DNA from: Anisodus tanguticus
Lineage: Eukaryota; Streptophyta; Magnoliopsida; Solanales; Solanaceae
Assembly (NCBI GenBank): GCA_034509755.1
Contig: CM067546.1
Location: 14,162,970-14,226,969 of the forward strand
DNA: 64,000 nucleotides
Reading direction: 5' to 3'
The translations under genes were made by a program, and so were the position numbers. How positions within the stretch are numbered: position 1 is the first letter of the stretch; each line of letters opens with the position of its first letter. Below are positions 9,884-21,885 of the stretch, one piece after another. The notes below the pieces were generated by a model. The model ran no database searches. It was not told where the DNA came from and saw only the letters and a program-made list of their open reading frames with translations.

Positions 9884-12800
9884 CTATTACGGTTCATTTT
9901 TATATGGGATAGAGTACAAAGAGCTACTAAGAATTTGGATGGTGCTCTAAGTTAGATAATGTGTTTAGAGTCACCACCTAATTTACAGAAAACTAATGTG
10001 AAAGGTTTATTCGAATTCCTTTGAAAAATCTTATCTAAACCAAAGTCGAGTTAAGGGTTTTGGTGATCCCCCGGGTGTTAGCATCCCGGTATTAAGGATA
10101 TGTAGAATATGGTTGATATACGGGCTCTATAGCATACTTTTGAAAATAATTAAATTGTTTAAGGTTTAAAATTCGCAAAATACTTGTCATTTTTCATGTA
10201 TTTAAAACTCAATGTTTTATTTAAACAAAGAGTTAAAATCTTCCGCCGAAAATTACATGCACGAGATGTTTAATCAATGTAGTTTTCAGACTAAGAACAC
10301 TCAAATGCCAATTTGAGTAGGACTCTACATTTAGTTTAACTATTTTAGTTATTTTACACTTGCATCTTTTGTTTAAAACCTTTTTTGAATCTCAAAAGGG
10401 GTATAGTTCCCCTTAAGATAGCAAATTTGGTTTTTACCCAAGAGATACAAAAAATTATTTTTCTTTTATTCATTAGCATGCTATAGCCCCATAGTCAACA
10501 TTATATCCCACTCTCCATAAGTGTTAACTTAATTCAAGTCCAAGATAAATTTTTATTTGTTCAAAATAATTTATCCTATTAGGCTCAACCCGGACTATAA
10601 ACTTAAAAATATTTAACTCCAAGTCCAAATTCAGTTTATCAGTCCATTTTATTTTAATGTCACTCAGGCCGATTTAGATCCTTGAAATCAGTATTCAGTC
10701 CGTTTCAAATCCAAATCATATTTTCAGAGTTCAAACCATTTCTTTTAGACTTAGTTGAAGATCATTTTTTCTATTTGTTAGTTTTAAATATCGACAGTAG
10801 CCTTTTCATCCAAAAAGTCCTTTTATTTTCATTCTTGATTTAAAACAAGTTTCAAAACTACCTAGGTAGCCTAAACTAAACGATATACGCATCGTTTTGC
10901 CTATCCTATCTCCCAACCATAAGTAAAATTTCAATACTAAAGAATGTTTATTACAATTAATAGATATACACGTATATAAATATAGCAATTGAAATGGAGG
11001 AAAGTTAGGTTGGTGGGCCTACCGAAACCCACCAGTTGGCTATTCTTCCCATAGCTAGGGCCTTCAACGCAAATATTAACTTCTCTTGCTCTTTGTATCG
11101 ATCCAAAACTCATTGATTTGGCCTCAGCCTAATCGGCAGATCATAACAGGCCTCAGACTTGTATGAATAGGAATGATGGGCCCAGTGAGGGCCCATCTCG
11201 TGGAGTTGCTATATGGAAAAGCACAAGGGAAAACAAAAGTACAAGTTAGACGTACCCAAGGCTTATCAAATTAATTACATGCATGGAGTAGAAAACAAAC
11301 AACCCATAACAACTTGTATATAATTCAGAAAAATTGGGCTATGCCTAAACCAACTTCAGCGCAGAAGTAAAAGAAAAAGAATGCAAACAGTGGGTCAAGC
11401 CCAATGGTCACAGTTGTATGAAGGGAAATGATTAAAATGGTCCAAGCTCAATAGGTCATGTGTTTCAAAGCATGAATGATATACAGAATACACGATTTCA
11501 TATATACTCAACATACTAACTTATTTGGACTGTATATATCGTGTATATCAGAGGCATAACATAGCATTTTTCCTTAGGGTAACCTATAAGAGTGAATTTT
11601 AAAGAAGGAAACTCAACCACAACATTGTATCATAGATATATACAATCCTATTTCCTAACCAGATTCATTCTAAGAAGATCACTATTCATAGTTAGGGAGG
11701 TAGACAGTGTTATGAGATTATAACCACACCAAATTGGATATTCAATCCAAAGCATGAGCAAATAAACAAGTTAACTAGACAAGGTCATGCATGGGTAAAC
11801 ATACATATAGACAGTCCAAGCATATGTGCAGTATCCCTTCATGACATACATTTCACTTAATAACTTAATCAAATAGGCAGAATCAAACAACATGGAAATG
11901 TATCTATCTGGAGAGACTACTCAGACAGTTGTTCCTTCACCACATGATTTAGATATACACAATAAGTAACAAGGACTCCAACTGTCCCTATGTCACCTAC
12001 TGGGGAAGCAGGGGACAAAACACTTTAACTTAATCAACACATAGATTCATGGTAGAGATATATGCGATCGCATTAAACTAGATGAAAAATTATACACATG
12101 AAGAAAGGAGAAGGTTATGGGCAGATATATACTAGACCTTTTTAGGCTTATTATGAACATGCTGAGGGTAGAAGAGGACAACCATAATACTTAGGGACAT
12201 GCAATCTAATTGTGACAAGATAAAAATATGATATAATTAGGCATGGTTAATCAGACTGACTGCACCAAACACTTAATATTTTCATCATTTTTTAAACCTA
12301 AACATGAACTAGATGACTTAGTATAAACATGTTTAACATATTCAAACCAAGTATGAACTCCAGATACCAACATACACATTATACAAACATTGACTATCCC
12401 TGATACTTCATTCTAACAAAGCTCAAATTAGCATAAGTGACATATAAATTAGCTAGAATAGACTATATCGCATCAAACTAGCTCTCAGACTATCATTTTT
12501 ACCATAATACTAGATATAAGGACACACATTCATTTTAGAGTCAACAGATGATCCTAGTATGATTATAACAACATCTTCTTCTCAAGTCTTGGTTACTTAG
12601 ATTAAATGAACCAAATAAACAAACATCAAACATTAACAAGCTATTCCTTAACCTAGATAGAGACTAAATGACATAACATAGGTATTCTCAATATGTCCTA
12701 ACCAGATATGACCTTTATCAGGCAACACATATACTGAATAGGCTCTTAAACTATCATTCAGGTCATGAGAATGAACTTTAAACACATAATTTAACTAGCA
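9884..12800 (-). mobile_element. 5' LTR of copy A, 5'-truncated
   Basis: This stretch holds no gene. Its reverse complement aligns along its length with the second part of B's 3' LTR: 12,700-12,430 matches ~31,460-31,690, ~12,230-11,000 matches 40,630-41,740, and 10,990-9,890 matches 41,740-43,213. It also matches C's LTR fragment (49,772-50,330 and 58,483-59,155). Roughly the first 2 kb of the LTR, including the TG end, is absent at the ~12,800 junction. Confidence 0.8.
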
Positions 12801-12811
12801 CATGGTGAGTA

Positions 12812-13170
12812 TTAACCTATCATTCGAGAGTTGAACGGCCGAATCAGGTGGGGTCCAGAGACTTTAGCTGATGACCCTCTTCACCCATGTCGTGATGAAG
12901 ACTATGTAGATTGGCTGAGAGCACATTCATAAGGTACTTTCGCACCGGGTCCCAACCTTTACAAGTCTAAACATGATCGAGATTCAAAGGTTGAGATCAC
13001 AGACCGCCTCATTTAGAGAGTAGCGGATTATCGAGATGCCTGATACCAAGAGAAGATACAGCATGGCCAAGTCATCATAGCCATCTTGACCGAGGAGGTA
13101 GACTTCACCATTAGTGTCTGGAGGATTTGGACGCTCATATAAAGAATGATATGGATAACGCCGCACCAAT
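12812..13170 (+). pseudogene. ORF1 fragment: end of DUF7745-like domain and coiled coil (copy B)
   Basis: Plus-strand text reads ADDPLHPCRDEDYVDWLRAH, then APGPNLYKSKHDRDSKVEI, then YQEKIQHGQVIIAILTEEVDF, matching copy A at ~8,275-7,900 residue for residue over long stretches, with stops in between. Homology to A begins at ~12,800-12,812, which is the breakpoint that removed the 5' half of this gene. Confidence 0.65.
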
Positions 13171-13635
13171 GACCCCCATAGATAAGAGTTGATGGGTCAG
13201 TTCAATTTTGATGTCTACTCATCTACAGATCCAGGTCTCCCTTCAAAGGGCTAAGAAAGCTCAGACTAACAGAGCTTCTTCATCAGCCACTGTAGGAGAC
13301 TATTTCTGATTTTTCTGCTTTTCATTCATGTTTTGTAACCCCATCAGGAAAGATATTATCACTTTTAATGAAATGATTGTGGGGGCAATGGTTTGATTAA
13401 CGTTTGGCACATTTATGCTTCAAATGATTAGAAAGCCTTGGAGTAATGAGGTATAGGAACGCAAATATTATAACTGTTTATATGCTTTTTGATATAAACT
13501 ACTTATGTGCTTTCATGTGTTTCGTCTTGAACTCTTGATTGGTCCCACATTCCGGACACCAACCTAAAAGAAAAATAAAACAAAATACCAAAGGCTGACT
13601 AAATTAACCTCATCTTAAACGTTTATTTGCTACCC
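13171..13635 (+). other. Noncoding, intron-like segment inside ORF1 (copy B)
   Basis: No open frame of note. The last ~110 bases match copy A's noncoding segment at ~7,720-7,625 very well by eye, which is unusual for a decayed noncoding stretch. B retains about 190 bases (around 13,260-13,430) that A has lost. Confidence 0.35.
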
Positions 13636-14622
13636 ATGGAGAATTTATACAGTCAAAGCGCCACATCTCCAGTCATTGACCTGATCAATAACAAAGAGAC
13701 AGAGTATCATTTTAGGCCAAAATTAGCAAAATAGATGCGACGATTGATTTGGAAAGAGCCAAGTTGAAGGAGATTAACTACAAAACGGTTTGGCAAACAC
13801 CAAAATAAAAGAGGTAGATGAGATCTTGGTGTTTGTGGAAAAGTTGACTGAAAGGTGTCTCGAAGGAAAAATACAATACCAAAACCTCATCGAAGAAGTC
13901 TGAACTCTGATGGATGACTATTCCCCTCTGACTCACCTACCAGAAGACGACCCAAGACCATATGGGGAAGAAAACAGGGAGCATGATGGAGTTACCCCAA
14001 TCATCAATGAAGTTGTCAATATTACGGGATGCCACAAGGGCCCTCCCATAAGTCATCTCCAATGTTGTAGGCGATTTCCCTTAAAGCCGACATATCCTAC
14101 TTCAGAGTCGCCCCATGGGAAGTGCAAAATATCAAAGTTTATGACTGGATGAAAGCTGTGGATTGGCACATACTAGCTCCAAGGTCCTCCCATCTTGCAC
14201 ATCTCTCTTTGCTAACAAAAGGTGCCTGTACCACAGAAGCCAACCTGGCCACGACACATATGAATGTGTGGCCTTCAAGAAAATAGCCATTAGACTGATT
14301 GACGATAAAGTTATCCACAACTTATGGGGACCTCACTCCCTACTAGTCTATGACTGGTGAAGGAATCACCATGGACATACGGCGCTGGTGCTATGATTTC
14401 ACTGCCTTTGAGGATTCGTATGCCGATATTTTCTCACTATTATGCCGCACCGGCAAGGTTCAACCTCTCAAAACTACCTACAAACTCTTCCCAAGAACTT
14501 CAAGGATGAATATATGCTTGTACCATTTTGGATCTTCCGGACATGATATTGAAGAATGTGAGACCTTCAAGTTTGAGTTAGAGCATTTAGTTAATACCAG
14601 CCAGATCTGGCCCGTGATATAA
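13636..14622 (+). pseudogene. ORF1 C-terminal part with two C-H-H-C fingers (copy B)
   Basis: The coiled-coil half (13,640-13,910) is frameshifted. Open stretches follow at 13,910-14,152, 14,163-14,360 and 14,350-14,622. Both fingers are intact: CLYHRSQPGHDTYEC, followed by VAFKK and LIDDKVI, and CLYHFGSSGHDIEEC, followed by FKFELEHLVN; the stop follows QIWPVI. All eight finger ligands agree with copy A even though the text between has diverged, which argues that they mattered. The Cys/His spacing is C-x2-H-x5-H-x4-C, the same as the gag knuckle of this lineage. Confidence 0.65.
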
Positions 14623-15215
14623 GATCACTTTTACAAAAGCTACCGGAAAATGCGTGGTCGTAAGGACGACGACCCGTCATGTCTTCAAGGAGAAGTCATA
14701 ATTTGGGTAGTTTAGGCTTCTATTTTCTAGCTTTCAATTAAAGGTATCCCCCTCCCACTTTTTGTAAATGAAACCACGTCCGACCTAATGTCCCAAGAAA
14801 GGATACATGGGAAGCCCATATCGCCCCTAGTCAAGGTAAAATTAAGATTCGGGTAGAATAAATTAGGATATAATTTCTATGTAACTCGAACTACGGCAGG
14901 GCCTAATTTCCTGAGGAGGGATACATAGGAAGTTTATATAAGACTCAGCCCCTATATTATATTAATTATAATCCCTCTATTTATAGGATAATTTCTGGTT
15001 CAGCAGTGATGTGGTGTCAAATCAACCACAAGCCTTCAAACCAAAACTCTAAAAACCCAAACTTGGCCAAAATAACCAAAAATGGAAAAATCAATCTAGA
15101 GTTTTGATCGAATACATGAGTCTATATGCCTTGTTTGCAACTTATGTGTGATATCTTGTATTACGATTTTCGACTAACGTACCAATGTCATTTTCTTTTG
15201 AGTTGTTTTTATTCT
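14623..15215 (+). other. Spacer between ORF1 and gag (copy B)
   Basis: No coding sequence. Two copies of the ACGTAGGC-type motif (near 14,780-14,830 and 14,880-14,960; here partly mutated to GATACATAGG). The segment ends in a pyrimidine-rich run and TTCTTATAG immediately before gag text begins, matching copy A. Confidence 0.5.
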
Positions 15216-17060
15216 TATAGAAAAAGATCAATTCGTTGTGATAAACTGACATACTTCAGTAGATCTAAAGCCGTGGCAGCATCTCTAAACCAAGACAACC
15301 AAGCAAACATGACTGGTACTCCCGAGGATACTCTCAACAAGAATGCTATGATTGAGGACGTATTTATTCAAGATCTCCAAAACGCCTTGCACTTTGAGGA
15401 CATAATCACTTTTCTATTCAATAAAGTCACCGACCTACAAGAATAGGTCGCAAGAAATGAAGCCGTCAACGCTGCTAGAGAAGCAACTGCTGAGCCAAGA
15501 AGGCCTCCACCACCCTTTCCATCTCTAAATATTCCTGTATCCGAGCACTTTCCAAATTCCCATACTGGAGCCTCTTACCAAACACCCCCTCTACTAAATG
15601 CCACCCACATAGTTGAGACTTTTTAATCCATGCCCACCTTTCAGGTGCTACGAACTTATGCTAACCCTAGCATCCACCAAAACACTACTACCCATACTAC
15701 TCCCAGAGTTGTAGGCACTCCCAAAAGTCGCCCATGCATCCTATTGTATCCTTTCATAACCCAATCACTCCTATTGGCTCCTCACCAAAATTAGACCACT
15801 ACGAGAAGATATAAAGAGAGTGGAGGTCTGAGCAGGATCGAAGAGATTGAGAAATGGAATAGAAATGATGGATCTGTTTAAAAAATCTAACAACCGCTCT
15901 TGAAAAGTGACGTGATTTAGATATGATGACCTATGCATGAATCCCGACTTGGACGTGTCAAAGGGCTTTAAAGTGCCTAAATTTGAACCCTTCAATGGCA
16001 TAGGAAACGCCAAAGCTCATCTAAGAGCTTACTACGACTAGTTGGTCTGTGCTAAAAAAATGAGGCACTGTTAATGAGGCTCTTCAGCCGAAGCCTCACA
16101 GGTGAAGCATCTGAGTGGTTCACAGCACAAGATATCAGCCGCTGGGACTCATGGGAAGAAATGGCAAAAGCCTTCATAAATAGATTCTGCTTCAATGTGG
16201 AAAATGTACTTGACCAATATTCTTTGGAGAAAATCTGTCAAAAATCAACAGAAACCTACCGCGAGTACGCAAGTAGATAAGTGAAGAAGAACTGGTTTTG
16301 ACATTCATCCGATATCAAGATTTGGATTACTATGATAGCATGTTGGCTATGACCTAGAGGTCATTTACCGATTTAGTCAAGATGGGAGAGACTATAGAAG
16401 ATGGTCTCAAAATAGGAAAAATCATCGGCATCATAAACAGAGTTGGTACATCAAGCTCCGTGGGAGCCGCCAAGCAGAAAAAAGAGGACGTGGCAAACGT
16501 CTCTCACACACCGAGCCTAAGGAATCGTTGATGGGAAGGATCACAATCATCCTTCGATGTATACCAATCCCCTCATCCAAGAGACTACATAACATCATCC
16601 CACAACCTTGTGCTGGTATATTATGCACATCTGAACTACCAAGCTCGACAACTAAATTACCAAACACATGTACCCACTTACGAAGCTCTACCTCTAAATT
16701 ACCATATTCCCGCGTCCACAAATCAAGAGCTTCAAAACCAATAAAATCATCACAACCAGCCGCCTTCTCGGATATTCACGCCACTTCCAGAAACACGAAC
16801 CAGTTTGTTTGCCAGATTAAGTGGTGGCAGTATCATCAAAGTCATGCCGCCAAAGCTTGCCAACCTATAGAGTCATTTTTACTGACCCGACCAAACTTGC
16901 ACTTACTATTCCGGGCAGAGTGGGCATTCAACTGAAGACTGCATCAATCTGTAGCACCAGTTTCCAAATATGATTGATAAGCGAGAGCTCATTCTAAAGT
17001 ATGCATGTGCCAAACGTAAATATAAATCCCCTTCCAAATCATGGTGCTAATCACATACAC
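15216..17060 (+). pseudogene. gag remnant (copy B)
   Basis: The N-terminus (to 15,446) has SKAVAASLNQDNQANM and MIEDVFIQDLQNALHFED. The retrotransposon gag core is the open stretch 16,074-16,280 with LFSRSLTGEASEWFT, WDSWEEMAKAFINRF and ETYREYAS, the best-preserved gag domain in the window. A zinc knuckle at 16,898-16,942 reads CTYYSGQSGHSTEDC, in which the usual first His is Tyr. Relative to A, about 15 codons are missing after YREYAS, and there are many stops. Confidence 0.8.
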
Positions 17061-18415
17061 ATGATAGAAAGAGAAAACGTTTGGGTGGCATGCCAACCAT
17101 TGACCCAAGAGGGTATCGAAAGCTTAAAGTGCACAGTCGCCTCTCTCACACTGTAAGAGCATCCCAATTTCAAGGTATTAATCCCAGTCCCAAAGAAGCC
17201 TTTTATAATCCAAGTACCACAAGTAGTCATCCCGGTACCTAAAAATGAATTTGCGGCCGTATCTCAAGGTATGATGAGATCGGAGAGATGCTACACTCCC
17301 GAAGAAGCAACGCAAGAAGCGCCTCGAAAATAAAATAATTCAAGAAGGCCTATCACTGATAGGGAAGCTGAGGACTTTTGGCGCTAGGTGCAGCCAAAAG
17401 AATACTCCATTGTTGAACACTTGTAGAAGACACCAACCAAAATCTCGGTGATGTCACTACTTCTGAGCTTTACACAACATCGTCTAACCTTAATGAAAAC
17501 GTTAGATGAGGTCTATGTCCCGACAGGGACCCATAGTGAAAGATTGGCCAACTCATTAGGGCACATCATATTTCAATCACTATCGATGAATTGTCGTTGA
17601 AGCAATTGAGCTATGACGTCGGAAAAATATACCAGATTCATACCAATATCAGAGCTTTTGATGGGGCACAACGTGACCCTGTGGGTGAGGTGGACCTCAA
17701 CATACATATGGGCCCCACCGAATTCACCAAAGAATTTCAAGTAATAGATATCAGTGCCAACTAAAATCTCCCACTGGGGACACCATGGATACATATGGAT
17801 GGAGCTATGCCGTCCTCTTTACACCAATCAATGAAATTTGTCTAGAGAGACCACGAGGTTGTAATCCATAGAGAGGGAAGTATCCACAACTATTCTGACA
17901 ACTCACTGCTTGTAATAGAAGTAATCCCAATGGAGACGAACTTCCATCTAATGAAACTTATGGGATCTTCCAACTGAGGAGACGATGAGGACATTCAAAT
18001 GCCACATGCCTACAAGATGGTCACCATAATTATGCTCTAAAATAGGTTCGAGCCTGGCAAAGGCTTAGGACGAGAGCTCCAAGGCATTAGAGAGCCAGTG
18101 ACACTTTCAGAAAATGAGTATCGCTCTGGCCTAGGGTACATACCAAGTTCCGCAAAATCCTCTGAAGCTGCAAAAATAAAGAGAGAATCTCCAGAAATAA
18201 GAAAGCCATTCCCTAGTTTGTACCAGTCATTTCCTATTCGCATGCCTACGCACAACGACGGGGACCCAGAAGAAGGTTTGGGGATGCTATTCCACGAGGA
18301 GGAGTGTGCCTCTATACTAGAGGAATGCTTTGAAGCACCCATAATCCGTGATGCTGATCTGGATGAGCACCTGTCCAATTGGACCTCTACCCCACTTTTC
18401 ACTCTTCGGTAGATA
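17061..18415 (+). pseudogene. Protease region remnant with conserved tail (copy B)
   Basis: The segment with the catalytic Asp appears to be missing: text passes from the TTDEL-like stretch (~17,580) to IRAFDGAQRDP (~17,655). The C-terminal tail is well kept as a 104-codon open stretch (18,098-18,412) with KPFPSLYQSF and, at the end, LSNWTSTPL before a stop. That ending is characteristic of Tat/Ogre proteases and marks the boundary of the noncoding gap. Confidence 0.7.
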
Positions 18416-18655
18416 GAGAATTTTAAACTTTGGTTTTCAAAAATCGGTGAAAATTGGATTAAGGCCCGAGCCTTTACCCTTTATGTCTTTATGTTTCCAC
18501 GTGTTGTCTAAAAAAATAGAAATAACTCGATGATTGATCCAAGTTAGAACAACAATTGGTACTTTTGTCAAATTCAATGGAAGGCCTCAATTTATGCAAA
18601 AATAGTCTTTACCTTGTGGTTTAGTAATAATATTAAAATAACTCATAATGTCATG
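18416..18655 (+). other. Protease-RT noncoding gap (copy B)
   Basis: About 240 bases without a usable frame between the protease tail stop and the acidic RT linker. Homologous to 2,380-2,685 of copy A but with a single copy of the block duplicated there. It occupies the known position of the Ogre intron; splicing is not shown. Confidence 0.45.
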
Positions 18656-19860
18656 ATATGTTGCGAGGCGAGCAAGTCGAGCAATACAGACAATAAATAA
18701 TATAAGGAGTATGATGAAGAATCAGCATTACCTGAAGACCTCATGGATGAGGAAGATTAATATAAGAATAGGCAGATGCCTAATTTAGATGAGATAGAAG
18801 TAATTGACCTCGGAGACGGGGAAATGGTTAAGGAAACAAGGATAAGTGCACATTTGGACGCGCCCAAAAAGAAAAACTAATAAACCTGTTAAGAGAGTAC
18901 GTCGACGTATTCGCATGGTCATACTCGGATATGTTTGGGATGAGCACAAACATTGTGTCTCACAAGCTACCTATCAACGAGGATTTATCCCGGTAAAACA
19001 GAAAGTTTAATAGTTCAATCCTGATCTCGGCATAAGAATCAAGGATGAAGTTGAGAAATAGATAAAGTCGGGGGTGGTGCAAGTAACTCCATACTCCACG
19101 TGGTTGGCCAATATCATGCCAGTACAAAAAAAGGTCAGAAATATCAGAATTTATGTGGACTATAGAAATCTCAACTTAGTTAGTCCCAAGGATAATTTCT
19201 CACTTCCAAACATCCACATCTTTGTCGATAACTGTGCAAGGCATGAATTACAATCATTTGTGGATTGTTTTTCCGGTTATCATCAAATTTTGATGAGCAA
19301 AGAAGATGCCCAGAAGACGACATTCATTACTCCATAAGGAGTATATCATTATCGGGTAATGCCATTCAGCTTCAAGAATGTCGGCGCCACTTACATGAGA
19401 GTGATGACCGCCAAATTTTATGATGCATAAGGAAATCGAGGTCTACGAGGATGACGTCATAATCATGTCTCAAGAAGGCTCCGACCACATCATACATTTG
19501 CAGGAATTCTTCGACAGATTCTGGAAGTTCAATTTGAAATTGAATTCGGCTATATGAGCATTTAGAGTGCCTGTCGGGAAATTGCTAGAGTTCATAGTCA
19601 GCCACATGGACATAGAGCTAGATCATACAAGGTTCAAATCCATTCAAGAGCATCCACCACTAGTTACCAAGAAGTACGTAATGAGCTTCCTGGAAAGGTT
19701 GCACTACATCGGGTGCTTCATAGTGCAATCCACACTAATCATGCTGCCCATCCTCAAGCTACTGAAAAGATGCACCCACCAAATGGATGAATGAGTGTGA
19801 AAAAGCCTTCCACACCATTTAAAGATACCTCTCTAATCCACTAGTTTTGGTTCCTCCCAG
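18656..19860 (+). pseudogene. Reverse transcriptase remnant (copy B)
   Basis: An acidic linker (NLDEIEVIDLGDGE) is followed by RT. The open stretch 19,074-19,337 has KSGVVQVTPYSTW upstream, IYVDYRNLN, and SFVDCFSGYHQI, which carries the first catalytic Asp. The YxDD box at ~19,450 reads YEDD instead of YVDD, and a stop (TAA) separates it from the upstream part. The thumb region (19,567-19,794) includes FIVSHMDIELD and VMSFLERLHYIG. Nonfunctional. Confidence 0.8.
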
Positions 19861-20880
19861 GCCAGAGAGTCCACTGTTGTTGTATTTGTCCGTGTCAGAT
19901 AATGCATTTGGATACATGTTGGCTCAACACGACAAGATAGAAAACAAATAACACGGTATCTACTACCTCAACAAGAAGTTCACCGCTTGTGAGTCAAGGT
20001 ATAATCTGGTGGAAAAGACATGTTGAGCACTAACATGGATAGTGCAGAAGCTAAGACATTACATATCAGTGTACACTACTCATCTGATATCCAAGATGGA
20101 TCCATTGAAGTACATATTTCATCCGCCCATGCCTATAGGGAAACTAGCCAAGTGGCAAATGCTTCTGAGTGAATTCGACAATAAATACATAGTCCTGAAA
20201 GCTGTCAAGGGACATGCATTGATTGATTTGCTAGCAGAAAGTCCAGTCGATAAAGAGTTTGCACCGTTAAGAACATTTTTCCCAGATGAGGAAATAATGG
20301 AGATTGAAGAAGAAACAGTCAAAGCATACTCAAGATGGAGAATGTTCTTCGATAGTGCATCAACTACAAAGGTTTAGGAATAAGAGCGGCTTTGATTTTA
20401 GAAATGGGTCAACATTACCTGATGGCAGCCAAGCTCAACTTCCAATACACAAATAATATGGAAAAATACGAAGCATGCATCTTTGGTCTTCGCATGGCCA
20501 TTGACATGGATATACAGGAACTCCTGGTAATCGTAAATTCAAACTTGCTAATTCACCAGGTCCGAGGAGAATGTGCCACAAAAAATGAGAAGTTTTTGCC
20601 ATATATCAACTTAGCACAAAGGTTGTGTAACATATTAAAAAATGATCGAACTTTGGCACACGGTGAGAGCCCAAAATGAATTTGTTAATGCTCTTGCAAT
20701 TGTAGCATCCATGATTCAGCACCCTAAGAGCAGTCATATTGACCCGCTAGAGATCAGCATCAGGGAAGAACACGCCTACTGTTCCTATGTGGAAGCGGAA
20801 CCCGATAACAAACCATGGTATGATGATATAAGAACCTATCTGGGAAAAGAGAGTACGCCAAAAACATATTAGTCAACCAA
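19861..20880 (+). pseudogene. RNase H remnant (copy B)
   Basis: Open stretches 20,042-20,377 and 20,392-20,679 carry LRHYISVYTTHLISKMDPL (connection), MFFDSAS (first catalytic Asp), KYEACIFGL (Glu kept) and LLVIVNSNLLIHQV. In the last, the expected Asp is Asn, as in copies A and C. A single stop (TAG near 20,377) separates FFDSAS from the Glu block, and a third open piece (20,642-20,872) continues towards integrase. Confidence 0.8.
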
Positions 20881-20899
20881 AAGAAGACCATTAGAAGAA

Positions 20900-21885
20900 T
20901 ACCAATGGTTTCTTCCTGAATAAAGGAGTACTCTACAGAAGGATGCCCAATCTAAGGTTACTATGATGTGTCGATGCTATCAAGGCCACAAAGCTACTCG
21001 AAGAGGTACATGCCAAAACTTGTGGACCTCACATGAATGGGTTCGTCCTGGCCAAGAAGAGTTTAATGGCAGGCTACTACTGGATGACAATGAAAACCGA
21101 TTGTAGACAATTTGTACAAAGATGCCACCAATGCCAAATTCACGAAGATCTAATTATTCCTACTAAATATGCTTAATTGCATGAGTTTGCCCTGGATATT
21201 CGTAGCATGAAGCATTGATGTTATCGAGCCCATAGAGCCAACAGCCTCTAACAGACATCACTTCATCCTGGTCGCCATAGACTACTTCACAAAGTAGGTT
21301 GAAACTACTTCTCACAAGTTGGTAAGGAAGAAAATGGTAGCTAACTTTGTGCGCCACAACATCATATGTCGATTCGGCATTCTAGAGTCAATCATAACAG
21401 AAAATGGAGCAAATTTGAACAACCATTTGATGAAGGAAATCTGTGAACAATTTCGTATCACTCATCGAATTCGACCACATATAGGCCATAAATGAATAGA
21501 GTCGTAGAGGCAGTAAATAAGAACATCAAGAGAAGCTTAAGGAAAATGTCTGACAACTACAAGTGTTGGCATGAACAACTGCCCTATACGTTGCTAGGAT
21601 ACCGAACGACCACTCGGATCTCAACCAGAGCGACTCCATACTTGCTTGTCTACGATACTAAAGCAGTGATACCAGCCGAGGTAGAGATACCATCACTAAA
21701 AATCATACAAGAAGTAGAATTGGATAATGCAAAGTGGGTCTGAAAAAGATATGAGCAACTGGCTCTGATCGATGAGAAAATGATAGTTGTCGTATGCCAT
21801 AGTCAAATGGCCAAGAGTGACCCAAGCAATCAATTTAGATACAATCAAGTGGTATTACATGTGAAGACACACTTCTCATAGCTTG
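20900..21885 (+). pseudogene. Integrase remnant (copy B)
   Basis: The zinc-binding H2C2 region is nearly intact: EVHAKTCGPHMNGF then RCHQCQIH (21,005-21,145). In the catalytic core the first Asp is present (SIDVIEPI, ~21,220). The second position reads Glu (ITENGANLN, ~21,400) where Tat elements have Asp. The third, Glu, is present (MNRVVEAVNKN, ~21,500). The C-terminal core is open at 21,492-21,743 with KCWHEQLPY and TPYLLVYDTKAVIPAEVE. Several stops and frameshifts occur. Confidence 0.8.

Larger units (their letters stand above)
1..12800 (-). mobile_element. Tat/Ogre-like Ty3/gypsy element, copy A (5' part)
   Basis: Read on the minus strand from ~12,800 down to 1, the order is LTR, tRNA-Arg-type primer site, leader, ORF1 with DUF7745, gag, protease, noncoding gap, RT, RNase H and the start of integrase. 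An extra ORF ahead of gag, a gap between protease and RT, and a tRNA-Arg primer site are the layout known for Tat/Ogre elements. Every coding part carries stops or frameshifts, so the copy is dead. The left end runs out of the window. The first part of its LTR is missing at ~12,800, where it abuts copy B in opposite orientation. Confidence 0.85.
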
